Shown here one piece after another: positions 1 through 7,381 of a DNA stretch of 35,109 nt (position 1 is the stretch's first letter; every line of letters starts with the position of its first letter). The notes below the pieces were generated by a model. The model did no database searches and had not been told where the DNA came from. It worked only from the letters and a program-made list of their open reading frames with translations. The stretch is from Acidimicrobiia bacterium (lineage in GTDB: Bacteria > Actinomycetota > Acidimicrobiia > Acidimicrobiales > AC-14). The stretch covers positions 1-35,109 of the forward strand of contig JAHFUQ010000027.1 in the NCBI GenBank assembly GCA_023265045.1, in the 5' to 3' direction. A program made the position numbers and the translations under genes.

Positions 1-1145
1 ACGACGTAGCCCGTGTCCCGCCACAGCCGGTACACGCCGACCGCGGTCGCCCGCCAGTTCGGGTGCGCCACGTCGCCGACCGCGGCGATCAACGTCGGGT
101 AGACGAGCGCGGTGCCGGCGCCGATGAGCGCGGCCCCGACCGCCCAGGGTCCGAACGAGCTACTCGCCGCCATCAACGCCAGCGCCACGCCCTGCAGGAC
201 CATCCCCGCCACGATCAACGGCTTGCGCCCCACCCGGTCCGACCAGGCGCCCGTGACGAGCTGCCCGACGCACCAGACCCCGGGGTAGATGGCGGCGAGG
301 ACGCCGATCCTTCCCACGGACAGGCCCTGGGCCGCGAACAGCAGCGGCAGGACGCCCCAGGCCAGGCCATCCACGGCGTTGTTCACCAGCCCGGCCTGGC
401 TCACCGCGCTCAGGGAACGGTTGCGCCAGGTGACCCGGGCGAACACGGCGGCAAATCGATCTCCGCCGTCCCCGACGCCGTGCGTCGTCGTCGCTTCGTG
501 CCTGGCGTGTCCCAGCGTCTCCCGGACGAAAACGGTCGAGAGCCCCAGCCCGAGCGCGACGAACGCCACCCCGAGGTAGAACGGCGCGGGACGCAGCCCG
601 TACCGGGCCGCGATCTGGCCGGTGACGAGCGCGGTGAGGGCGACGGCGCCGTACCCGGCCGCCTCGTTCAGGCCCAGTGCCAAGCCCCGGCGCGCCGAGC
701 CGACCAGATCGATCTTCATGATCACCGTCGCCGACCAGGTCATCCCCTGGTTGATCCCGAGCAGCACGTTGGCGACGATGACCCACGCCCACGACGGGGC
801 CCAGATGAGCAGCAGCGGCACGGGAAGGCCGGCGAGCCAGCCCGCCACGAGGACCGGCTTGCGGCCCAACCGGTCGGTGAGCACCCCCGCCGCCAAGTTG
901 GCGAGCGCCTTGGTCGCCCCGAAGGCCACCACGAATGACGCGGTGGCCGTGAACGCCGCCAGACCGAACGTCCGCTCGGCGAGCAGCGGCAGCACGGTCC
1001 GCTCCTGGCCGATCATCCCGCCGACGAGAGCGTTGACCGCGACGAGGAGGCTGAACTGGGCCAGGTTCTCGCGAAGTCCGAGCTTCAGCCGCTCGGCGGC
1101 GGGGCGCTCTCGCAGTGGTGTCGCGGTCCCTGGCTCTTGTCCCAC
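1..1145 (-). CDS. MFS transporter, 3' end cut by window edge
   Basis: Probable drug or metabolite exporter of the major facilitator superfamily in the cytoplasmic membrane. The minus-strand frame stays open from the GTG at 1145 to the window edge, giving 381 codons. Near the start it reads LLVAVNALVGGMIGQERTV, and just before the edge it reads HPNWRATAVGVYRLWRDTGY, a loop I recognise from actinobacterial MFS proteins. Hydrophobic helices alternate with short charged loops throughout. The start is uncertain: an AGGAG stretch directly abuts the GTG and no ATG lies in frame nearby. The gene diverges from an ArsR-rhodanese regulator, and a perfect inverted repeat between them suggests that regulator controls it. 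The substrate cannot be read from the sequence; arsenic, other metals or thiol-reactive compounds are possible only because of the regulator. Confidence 0.85.
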   Translation of the reverse strand, partial: MGQEPGTATPLRERPAAERLKLGLRENLAQFSLLVAVNALVGGMIGQERTVLPLLAERTFGLAAFTATASFVVAFGATKALANLAAGVLTDRLGRKPVLVAGWLAGLPVPLLLIWAPSWAWVIVANVLLGINQGMTWSATVIMKIDLVGSARRGLALGLNEAAGYGAVALTALVTGQIAARYGLRPAPFYLGVAFVALGLGLSTVFVRETLGHARHEATTTHGVGDGGDRFAAVFARVTWRNRSLSAVSQAGLVNNAVDGLAWGVLPLLFAAQGLSVGRIGVLAAIYPGVWCVGQLVTGAWSDRVGRKPLIVAGMVLQGVALALMAASSSFGPWAVGAALIGAGTALVYPTLIAAVGDVAHPNWRATAVGVYRLWRDTGYV

Positions 1146-1172
1146 CTCCTCATGGTGGCACGACCATTCCGC

Positions 1173-1206
1173 TATTGTCAAGCTATCATTTGAATACTTG
1201 ACAATA
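1173..1206. promoter_or_regulatory. Inverted repeat operator in the divergent MFS/ArsR intergenic region
   Basis: TATTGTCAAG at 1173-1182 and its exact complement CTTGACAATA at 1197-1206 form a perfect 10-bp inverted repeat with a 14-bp centre. A TTGA at 1190-1193 lies inside and gives a second TCAA-N8-TTGA half arrangement. The site sits between the two divergent starts and ends 11 bp before the regulator ATG. ArsR-family dimers bind AT-rich palindromes of this kind, so autoregulation plus control of the exporter is the natural inference. The TTGACA hexamers inside each arm also resemble -35 boxes, but I cannot assign matching -10 boxes firmly. Confidence 0.7.
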
Positions 1207-1217
1207 AGCCTGCCGGG

Positions 1218-1904
1218 ATGACGATCCAGTCCATGGGAGACCGGACGGCCAAGGACGCGCTCTTCGACGGCTTCGCCGAGGTGGCCAAAGCCTTGGCGAG
1301 CGGCCGCCGGGCGGAGATCGTCGACCTGCTGGAGCAGGGTGAGCGTTCGGTCGAGGAGATCGCCGTGGAGATCGGCCAGAGCGTCGCCAACACCTCGCAC
1401 CACCTGCGGGCGATGGCCCGTGCTGGTCTGCTGAGCACGCGGCGCGACCGGACTCGCATCTACTACCGGCTGGCCAGCCCCCGCGTGGGCGAGCTGTGGT
1501 CGGCGCTGCGCGACGTGGCCGCCGTGCACGTCGCCGGCCTTGAGCGGCTGGCCGACGCCTACCTGGGAGACCGGGACGGCGTCGACCTGGTGGACCGGGA
1601 GGAGTTGGCGGCCAGGCTCCTCCGCCGTGAGGTCGTCGTCCTCGACGTCCGCCCGAGGGTGGAGTACGCGGCAGGCCACATCGCCGGGGCCCGCTCCGTC
1701 CCCATCACCGAACTGCGTCAACACCTTCGGGCCCTGCCCACCGATGGCGAGGTGGTCGCCTACTGCCGAGGGCCCTACTGCGTCTACGCCGACGACGCGG
1801 TGCGGGAGCTCAACCGGCGAGGATTTCGGGCCCGGCGGCTCATCGATGGTTTCCCCGAGTGGAAGCGGGCCGGCCTGCCGGTGGCGGCCGGCGAGGGAGG
1901 GTGA
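1218..1904 (+). CDS. ArsR-family regulator fused to a rhodanese domain
   Basis: A 228-residue protein with two domains. Residues about 10-100 are an ArsR winged helix-turn-helix: EIVDLLEQGERSVEEIA, then the recognition-helix region SVANTSHHLRAMARAGLL and the wing RDRTRIYYRL. Residues about 125-222 are a rhodanese domain: VVVLDVRPRVEYAAGHIAGA, then the active-site loop CRGPYC and a C-terminal DGFPEWKRAGLPV. The first cysteine of CRGPYC is the expected persulfide-forming residue; the second is five residues on and could allow a disulfide or metal sensing. Rhodanese fusion suggests sensing of a sulfur species, oxidant or thiophilic metal rather than classical ArsR metal sites. ATG at 1218 is used; a second ATG at 1233 is possible. 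It diverges from the MFS gene. Confidence 0.92.
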   Translation: MTIQSMGDRTAKDALFDGFAEVAKALASGRRAEIVDLLEQGERSVEEIAVEIGQSVANTSHHLRAMARAGLLSTRRDRTRIYYRLASPRVGELWSALRDVAAVHVAGLERLADAYLGDRDGVDLVDREELAARLLRREVVVLDVRPRVEYAAGHIAGARSVPITELRQHLRALPTDGEVVAYCRGPYCVYADDAVRELNRRGFRARRLIDGFPEWKRAGLPVAAGEGG

Positions 1905-1971
1905 GGCACGTGGGTGTCCACCGGACCTCGCGGTCGGGCGACGTCGCGCCGGCTTGCCTACGCTCCTCGCC

Positions 1972-3036
1972 GTGAGCCTGGCGCAGGACAGCCGCCCTCG
2001 CGTCGTCGAGGACCCCGCGGGCGTCGCCCTCGCGCCGGGAGTGGCGCCGCGCCCCCGCCGAGCCGGCTACCTGCGCACCGTGGCGCTGTACGCGGTGACG
2101 CTGTGGTCGGTCGTTACGCTGGTGTTCTTCCTTCCCCGTGTGCTGCCGGGCGACCCGCTCCAGCGCCTCGACGACCCCGAAAGCGGGAGTTACGTGTACG
2201 ACGCGTCCGTACGCGATCGGGTGGCGGCGTACTACGGGCTCGACAAGCCGCTCGTCTCGCAGTACGTCACCTACCTCAACGACCTCCGCAAGTTCGAGTT
2301 CGGCTGGTCGATCTCCCAGAACACCCCGGTGGCGACCCTCGTGCGCAACCGGATGCCGTGGACGCTGCTGCTCACCGGCGCCGCCCTCGCCCTCTCTTCG
2401 GCGATCAGCTTCTTCGCAGGCGTGACCGCGGGATGGCGGCGAGGGCGCTTCACCGACCGGGCGTTGATCGTCGTGCTCTCCACGGCGCGCGCCATCCCCG
2501 AGTACGCGGTGGCGAGCGGGCTGCTGATCCTGTTCGCGGTGACGTTCCCGATCTTTCCCCAGGCGGGGGCGCGCACCCCGTTCGGCGAGTACTCGACGCC
2601 GCTGGCCGCCGTGGGCGACGTGCTGTTCCATCTCGTGCTGCCGCTCACGGCGCTGACCCTCGGGCTGGCGGCCAACAAGTTCTTCATCGTGCGCAACACC
2701 GTCATCTCAACGCTGGGCGAGGATTACATGGTGCTGGCCCGGGCCAAGGGCCTGTCCCGCCGGCTGCTGAAATACCGGCACTCGGGCCGCAACGCCATGC
2801 TCCCGTTCATCACCGCCCTCGGCATCCAGGCCGGCTTCGCCGTAGGCGGGGCGCTGTTCGTCGAGTCGATCTTCAACTACCCGGGCATGGGCACGCTGGT
2901 GGAGCGGGCCGTCACCGGGCGTGACTACCCGCTGCTGCAGGCGTGCTTCATCCTGCTGGCCGTCGTCGTGCTCGTCGCCAACCTGCTCGTCGAACTGCTC
3001 TACAGCCGCCTCGACCCCCGGGTCGTAGCCCGGTGA
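1972..3036 (+). CDS. Peptide/nickel-type ABC transporter permease (DppB family)
   Basis: A 354-residue inner-membrane permease of the DppB/OppB/NikB family. The N-terminal helix reads YAVTLWSVVTLVFFLPRVLPGDP, with the typical PGDP after TM1. Residues about 250-275 hold the EAA loop, EDYMVLARAKGLSRRLL, which contacts the ATPase. The C-terminal half has the family feature FVESIFNYPGMGTL. The N-terminus carries about 30 extra polar residues before TM1. The start is the GTG at 1972; the frame is open further upstream but overlaps the preceding regulator in another frame. It overlaps the next permease by 4 bp (GTGA), so the two are co-translated. The ATPase and binding protein of this transporter lie on the opposite strand and converge on it. 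The substrate could be a peptide, nickel or a metal chelate. Confidence 0.93.
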   Translation: MSLAQDSRPRVVEDPAGVALAPGVAPRPRRAGYLRTVALYAVTLWSVVTLVFFLPRVLPGDPLQRLDDPESGSYVYDASVRDRVAAYYGLDKPLVSQYVTYLNDLRKFEFGWSISQNTPVATLVRNRMPWTLLLTGAALALSSAISFFAGVTAGWRRGRFTDRALIVVLSTARAIPEYAVASGLLILFAVTFPIFPQAGARTPFGEYSTPLAAVGDVLFHLVLPLTALTLGLAANKFFIVRNTVISTLGEDYMVLARAKGLSRRLLKYRHSGRNAMLPFITALGIQAGFAVGGALFVESIFNYPGMGTLVERAVTGRDYPLLQACFILLAVVVLVANLLVELLYSRLDPRVVAR

Positions 3037-3953
3037 GCGTCGCCGCGCCGCCGACGCCGACGCCGGGTCCGGCGCCGACCCCGGCGACGACCCGCATGCC
3101 GCCCGAGGCCGGGCCGCCCGCCGACCATGCCGGGCGGGTGGCGGGGGCGGTCGGCGCGCTGATGCTGCTGGCGTTCGTCTTCGTGGCCGCCTTCGGACCC
3201 CATCTGGCCCGGTTCCGGTCCACCGAGCTGGCGGGGCCGTCGCTTTCGAAGCCGCGGGGCCGGTTCCTGCTGGGCACGAACACCCTGGGGCAGGACATCT
3301 TCAGCCAGCTCATCCTCGGCACCCGCGCCTCGCTGGTCATCGCCCTGCTCGCCGGCGCCGGCACAGTGGTGCTCGGCGGCATCGTCGGGGTGGCCGCGGG
3401 CTGGTTCCCCGGTTGGCCGAACGCCGTGCTCATGCGGGTCACCGATGTCGTGCTGGTCGTCCCGAAGCTGCCGCTGCTGCTGCTCGTCGGCGCGCTCACG
3501 GGCGGCTCGGTCATCGGGCTGGCCCTGGTCATCTCCCTGCTGTTCTGGCCCACCGCCGCCAGGATCCTGCGCTCGCAGGTCCTGACCCTGCGCACGAGGG
3601 CGCACGTGCGGGCGGCGACGGGGTTCGGCGCGGGCACGTGGCACCAGCTGCGCCGCCACATCCTGCCCGACCTCGCCCTGCTCTCGGTGGCCGAGTTCAT
3701 CCCCGCCGCGGGCCGGGCGGTCGCCCTCCAGGCCGGCCTCGCCTTCCTGGGCGTGGGCGACCCGACCCAGCCGTCATGGGGGGCGATGATCCGCGACGCG
3801 ATCGCGTTCAAGGCGCTGTTCATCACCCCGGCCTGGAAGTGGTGGCTGGTGCCGCCTGTGCTCGCTCTGGTGGGCCTGGTCGTAGGCATCACCCTGCTCG
3901 GCACCGCCACCGAACGCCGCCTCAGCCCCCGGCTGGCGCGCCACCACCGCTGA
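3033..3953 (+). CDS. Peptide/nickel-type ABC transporter permease (DppC family)
   Basis: A 306-residue partner permease of the DppC/OppC/NikC family. A proline-rich cytoplasmic tail (about residues 1-33) precedes TM1 (residues about 36-55). The DppC hallmark follows at 79-98: LLGTNTLGQDIFSQLILGTR. The coupling loop lies at about 192-211, reading VRAATGFGAGTWHQLRRHI, a somewhat diverged EAA motif. The end carries LAFLGVGDPTQPSWGAMI, the usual C-terminal signature. Translation starts at GTG 3033, whose last two bases belong to the stop of the upstream permease. Only 26 bp separate its stop from that of the convergent fmdE-like gene. It should form the heteromeric pore with the upstream permease. 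Confidence 0.93.
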   Translation: MSVAAPPTPTPGPAPTPATTRMPPEAGPPADHAGRVAGAVGALMLLAFVFVAAFGPHLARFRSTELAGPSLSKPRGRFLLGTNTLGQDIFSQLILGTRASLVIALLAGAGTVVLGGIVGVAAGWFPGWPNAVLMRVTDVVLVVPKLPLLLLVGALTGGSVIGLALVISLLFWPTAARILRSQVLTLRTRAHVRAATGFGAGTWHQLRRHILPDLALLSVAEFIPAAGRAVALQAGLAFLGVGDPTQPSWGAMIRDAIAFKALFITPAWKWWLVPPVLALVGLVVGITLLGTATERRLSPRLARHHR

Positions 3954-3979
3954 ATCCTGGAGCCTGCTGCCGCCGACTG

Positions 3980-4582
3980 TCAGTCGGTGGTGATGGCCCC
4001 CTCGTAGCACGGCTGGCAGTAATCGGCGCCGTTGAAGCGGCGGATGCGCGTCTCCATCGTGTTCTCGCCGCACGCCGAGCACGGGAGGGATGCGTGGATG
4101 CGGGCCCGGCGGGGAGGCTCACCGTCGACCGGTGTGACGGTGAACAGGTCGTCGGGGCTGCGCTCGAGGACCCGGTACGACTGGGCGGCGTGCAGCTCCC
4201 GGAAGCGCTCCTCCTCGGCCTCGGTCGCCTCCCCGGCGCGGACCTTGGCGAAGAGAGCATGGTGCTCGGGGTCGCGGGCCCAGGCGTTCGGTCGGCCGGC
4301 GATGCGGATGGCCTTGCCGTCGGAGCGCCGGTAGAAGGTGTAGGCGTTCTTGCCGTAGTCGTGGTGGATCAGGTTGCCTTTGCCGAAGGTGCAGCCGGTG
4401 AGGACCTGGATGGCGTCGACGCCGCACATGTCGGTCTCGACGACGGCCACCACCTCCTCGTCCTTGGAATGGGGCCCGATCTCCCGCAGGGCGATGCGCG
4501 CCGCCTGCATGCCCATCGCCAGCCCCGGGCACACGTGGCCGTGGAACTCGGCGACCTCGTCGAGGCTCTTCTCGTCGATCAT
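3980..4582 (-). CDS. FmdE-family metal-binding protein
   Basis: A 200-residue protein of the FmdE family, named after subunit E of molybdenum formylmethanofuran dehydrogenase but widespread in non-methanogens. The N-terminal motif HGHVCPG (residues 14-20) is the family hallmark, with further cysteines at 53 and 64 (DMCGVDAIQ, GCTFGKGN). The C-terminus has a zinc ribbon: C168-x2-C171 and C189-x2-C192. Both parts look suited to metal binding, and no electron-transfer or molybdopterin motif is present. It starts with ATG 4582 overlapping the stop of the ABC ATPase by 4 bp, so it is the last gene of a four-gene minus-strand operon. The link to a peptide/nickel-type importer and an O-methyltransferase suggests a role in handling an imported metal or chelate; this is inference. 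Confidence 0.9.
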   Translation of the reverse strand: MIDEKSLDEVAEFHGHVCPGLAMGMQAARIALREIGPHSKDEEVVAVVETDMCGVDAIQVLTGCTFGKGNLIHHDYGKNAYTFYRRSDGKAIRIAGRPNAWARDPEHHALFAKVRAGEATEAEEERFRELHAAQSYRVLERSPDDLFTVTPVDGEPPRRARIHASLPCSACGENTMETRIRRFNGADYCQPCYEGAITTD

Positions 4583-6426
4583 GGGCTGCCTCCTCCTGCC
4601 CCGAGGGGCTCGGGTTGGGTTGTGACGGGGGGTGGGCCGTACGCGCCGTGGGCGCCGTTCGCGCCGGTGAACAGCAGGTCCCGGCCCGCGGCGGTCAACA
4701 AGGCCCGGGTGGCGGCGTGGCGCGGCGCCGCCAGTAGCGTGCCACCCGAGCCCTCCTCCACGATGCGGCCGCGGTCGAGGATCAAGACGCGATCGGAGAC
4801 CCGCAGGACCACCGACAGGTCGTGGGAGACGAAGACCATGGCCATCCCCCGGTCGACCTGGAGCTGCTTGAGCAACTGGATCATCTTGGCCTGCTCGCTC
4901 GGGTCGAGCATCGACACGGCCTCGTCGGCGATGAGCAGCCGGGGGCGCAGGACGAGGGCGCGCGCCAGGGCCACCCGCTGGAGCTGGCCACCCGACAGCT
5001 CGTGGCTGTGACGGGCGAGGAATGCGTCGTCGGTCGGCAGGCGGCAGTCGGCCAGTGTCCGCCGCACGGCGTCCCGGCGCGAGGCGGCGTCGCCGATGCC
5101 CTGCACGTCGAGCGGTTCGCGCACCGCGTCGGCGATGGTGAGCCGGGGTGAGAGCGCCTCGAACGGGTCCTGGAACAGCATCTGCAACTGGGCCCGCAGG
5201 TCCTTCAGTTCCCGACCCCCTGCCGCCAGGAGGTCGTGGCCGTCGAAGCTCACCGTCCCCCCGTCGGCCTCGAGCAGCCGCACCAGCAGCATCCCGAGGG
5301 TCGACTTCCCCGCTCCGGTAGCGCCCACCAGGCCCACCACCTCGCCCTCCCGCACGTCGAGGCTCACGTCGTCGATGACGGTGACGGGCGGGCGGCGCCC
5401 CAGCAGCCCCCCGCCGCCGTAGGCCTTGCGCAGGTGGCGGGCGGAAAGCAGCGACACCACGCCGCCGCGGATGCAGGCCACGAGCCGGGGCCCGTCCTCG
5501 CCGGTGGGGGGGACGAGGGGCGGCGCCGCCGGGGCGCACAGTTCCTCCCGGCCCTGGTGGCAGCGCCCGTAGAACGGGCAGCCCGTGGCTCGCTCGGTCG
5601 GGTTCGGCGGCGCGCCCCGGATGCCCCGCAGGTCCTTCACGGAGGCGAGCGTGGGGCGGGCGTTGAGCAGCGCCCAGGAGTACGGGTTGCGAGGATCGCC
5701 GAGCACCTGGGGACGGGGCCCGATCTCGGCCAGCCAGCCCCGGTAGAGCACCGCCACCCGGTCGGCCAGCATCTCGAGGGCGTCGGCGTCGTGGCTGAGC
5801 ACCACCAGCGTGGTCCCGCTCGTGTCCCGGATGCGGGCGAGGAGGTCCAGCACCAGGTTGCGGGTGGCGGGGTCGAGCCCGGCGGTGGGCTCGTCGAGGA
5901 TGGCGACCTCCGGCCGGCACGCCAACGCCATGGCCAGCAGCACCAGCCGGCGCTGGCCGCCCGACAGCTCCCGCGGGAACCGCTCGGCCGCCCAGGGGCC
6001 CAGGCTCACTTCGGTGAGCAACTCGTCGGCGCGAGCGTTGGCCTCGTGGCGGGACAGGTCGAGGTGGACCCGCAGCGGCTCGGCCAGCTGCTGGCCGACG
6101 CGCAGCACCGGGTTGAGGGCGGAGGTCGACTGGAACCCGAGGGCGATGCGCCGCCAGCGGACGTCCCGCCAACCTTCCTCGTCGAGGGACAGCAGGTCGA
6201 GGCCGCCCAGGTTGACCCCCCCTGCCACCGTGACCTCCGGCGCCAGGCCCAGCACGGCGCGCCCGAGCGTCGACTTGCCCGACCCCGACTCGCCCAGCAG
6301 TCCGAGGCACTCGCCCGGGGCGGCCGAGAAGCTCACGCCGTCCACCGCCCGTACCGGGGGCGGACCGGGATAGGTCACGACCAGGTCGTCGGCCGCAAGC
6401 CCGCCGGTGGCCGCCTCAGGTGGCAA
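4579..6426 (-). CDS. Fused double ABC ATPase (DppD-DppF type)
   Basis: A 615-residue cytoplasmic protein joining the two ATPases that peptide/nickel importers usually encode separately. First domain: Walker A GESGSGKST (45-53), signature LSGGQ (154-158), Walker B VAILDEP (174-180), H-loop LSHD. An oligopeptide-transporter C-terminal segment with cysteines 283, 289 and 297 (GCPFYGRC) follows. Second domain: Walker A GATGAGKST (368-376), signature LSGGQ (477-481), Walker B LLIADEAV (497-504), H-loop VSHD. The second D-loop region reads DEAVSMLD instead of the usual DEPTSALD, but the catalytic Glu is kept. The start is inferred: the frame continues upstream inside the methyltransferase gene, and TTG 6426, overlapping that gene's end, is the best placed start. 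It should energise the two permeases encoded on the opposite strand. Confidence 0.92.
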   Translation of the reverse strand: MPPEAATGGLAADDLVVTYPGPPPVRAVDGVSFSAAPGECLGLLGESGSGKSTLGRAVLGLAPEVTVAGGVNLGGLDLLSLDEEGWRDVRWRRIALGFQSTSALNPVLRVGQQLAEPLRVHLDLSRHEANARADELLTEVSLGPWAAERFPRELSGGQRRLVLLAMALACRPEVAILDEPTAGLDPATRNLVLDLLARIRDTSGTTLVVLSHDADALEMLADRVAVLYRGWLAEIGPRPQVLGDPRNPYSWALLNARPTLASVKDLRGIRGAPPNPTERATGCPFYGRCHQGREELCAPAAPPLVPPTGEDGPRLVACIRGGVVSLLSARHLRKAYGGGGLLGRRPPVTVIDDVSLDVREGEVVGLVGATGAGKSTLGMLLVRLLEADGGTVSFDGHDLLAAGGRELKDLRAQLQMLFQDPFEALSPRLTIADAVREPLDVQGIGDAASRRDAVRRTLADCRLPTDDAFLARHSHELSGGQLQRVALARALVLRPRLLIADEAVSMLDPSEQAKMIQLLKQLQVDRGMAMVFVSHDLSVVLRVSDRVLILDRGRIVEEGSGGTLLAAPRHAATRALLTAAGRDLLFTGANGAHGAYGPPPVTTQPEPLGAGGGSP

Positions 6427-7363
6427 AGAGGACCGACCTCGCGCCCGGGCCTTGGAGGGGGTGGACCGCCTCGTCCACGGTGAACCCGGCCTCGCCCAAC
6501 CACTGGCGGTACTCGGCCTCGGTGTGGGTGTCACCGCCGTTGCCGTTGACCAGCATCTGGACCGCGAACAAGGCGCTGGTCGGGCTCTCCCCCCGGAGGA
6601 ACGTGGTGACCGCCACCCCGCCCCCGGCCGCCACGACGGGACGGAGGTTCCGGAACAGCGTCAGGTTGCGCTCGCCGTCGAAGGTGTGGGTGATGCCAGT
6701 GCAAAAGGCGAGGTCGAACGGACCCCCGGGCACGGACTCGAAGAAGCTGCCCTCGTACAGGGTGACGCCGGCCGGCTCGAGCCGGCCCTTGCGCCGCGCC
6801 ACCTCGATCATGGCGGGCATGTCCTGCATGGTGGCCTCGAGGCCGCGGCGGGCGAACTCCAGCGAGTACTCGCCGTGGAGCCCGCCCAGGTCGAGCACGG
6901 TGCGGGCGCCCGGGAACCGGGCCAGGCAGGCGTCCACGACGGCGGGCGCCATCCTCCGGGCCGACAAGGCCAGGGCGTCGTGGAACGCCTCCGGGTCCCC
7001 GATGTCGCCCCGTTCGACCGGCTCGTCGCGGACGCGCCGGTCGACGGCCCCCGCCCACCGCTTCAGCGATCGGGCGTGGTGGCGCACAACGGCCAGGAGG
7101 GCGGCGTCGGGCGTGGTGGCGTTCCGCTCATAGCCCCCTCCCGCCCCCGCGTCGACGACACCCAGGGCCACGAGCGCGTCAAGCTCGACCCGCAACGCGT
7201 GCGGGTCGAGCCCGAGCGCCCCTGCCAGGCTGTCGGCGTCGCCGGGCAGGGCGTCGAACACCCCGGCGCCTCCGACGGCGTCACACAGCAGGACCAGCCG
7301 CCAGTCGGCGACCTCGCCGGGAGGCGCCAGGAAGGTGGCTTCGGACGGAGTCATCGCAGCCAT
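6416..7363 (-). CDS. SAM-dependent O-methyltransferase (family 2, HIOMT/CrtF type)
   Basis: A 315-residue enzyme with the two-domain build of class II O-methyltransferases. The N-terminal 100 residues form a winged-helix dimerisation domain (LVLLCDAVGGAGVFDALPG ... ALVALGVVDAG). The catalytic domain starts near residue 140, with the SAM-binding motif VLDLGGLHGEYSLEFA at about 155-170. A second motif, FDLAFCTGITHTF, follows. The motif is DLGGLHG where DxGGGxG is usual, a mild change. The gene lies between the binding lipoprotein (19 bp upstream) and the double ATPase (overlapping), so it is inside the importer operon. A methyltransferase in such a place could modify the imported ligand or make a small chelator; neither is shown by the sequence. 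Confidence 0.88.
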   Translation of the reverse strand: MAAMTPSEATFLAPPGEVADWRLVLLCDAVGGAGVFDALPGDADSLAGALGLDPHALRVELDALVALGVVDAGAGGGYERNATTPDAALLAVVRHHARSLKRWAGAVDRRVRDEPVERGDIGDPEAFHDALALSARRMAPAVVDACLARFPGARTVLDLGGLHGEYSLEFARRGLEATMQDMPAMIEVARRKGRLEPAGVTLYEGSFFESVPGGPFDLAFCTGITHTFDGERNLTLFRNLRPVVAAGGGVAVTTFLRGESPTSALFAVQMLVNGNGGDTHTEAEYRQWLGEAGFTVDEAVHPLQGPGARSVLFAT

Positions 7364-7381
7364 GACGGCGACGGCCTCGGA

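Noticed and set aside
4579-4582. ABC ATPase gene and FmdE-like gene as one fused protein
   Set aside because: The ATPase stop TGA overlaps the ATG of the FmdE-like gene in another frame, a normal operon overlap.
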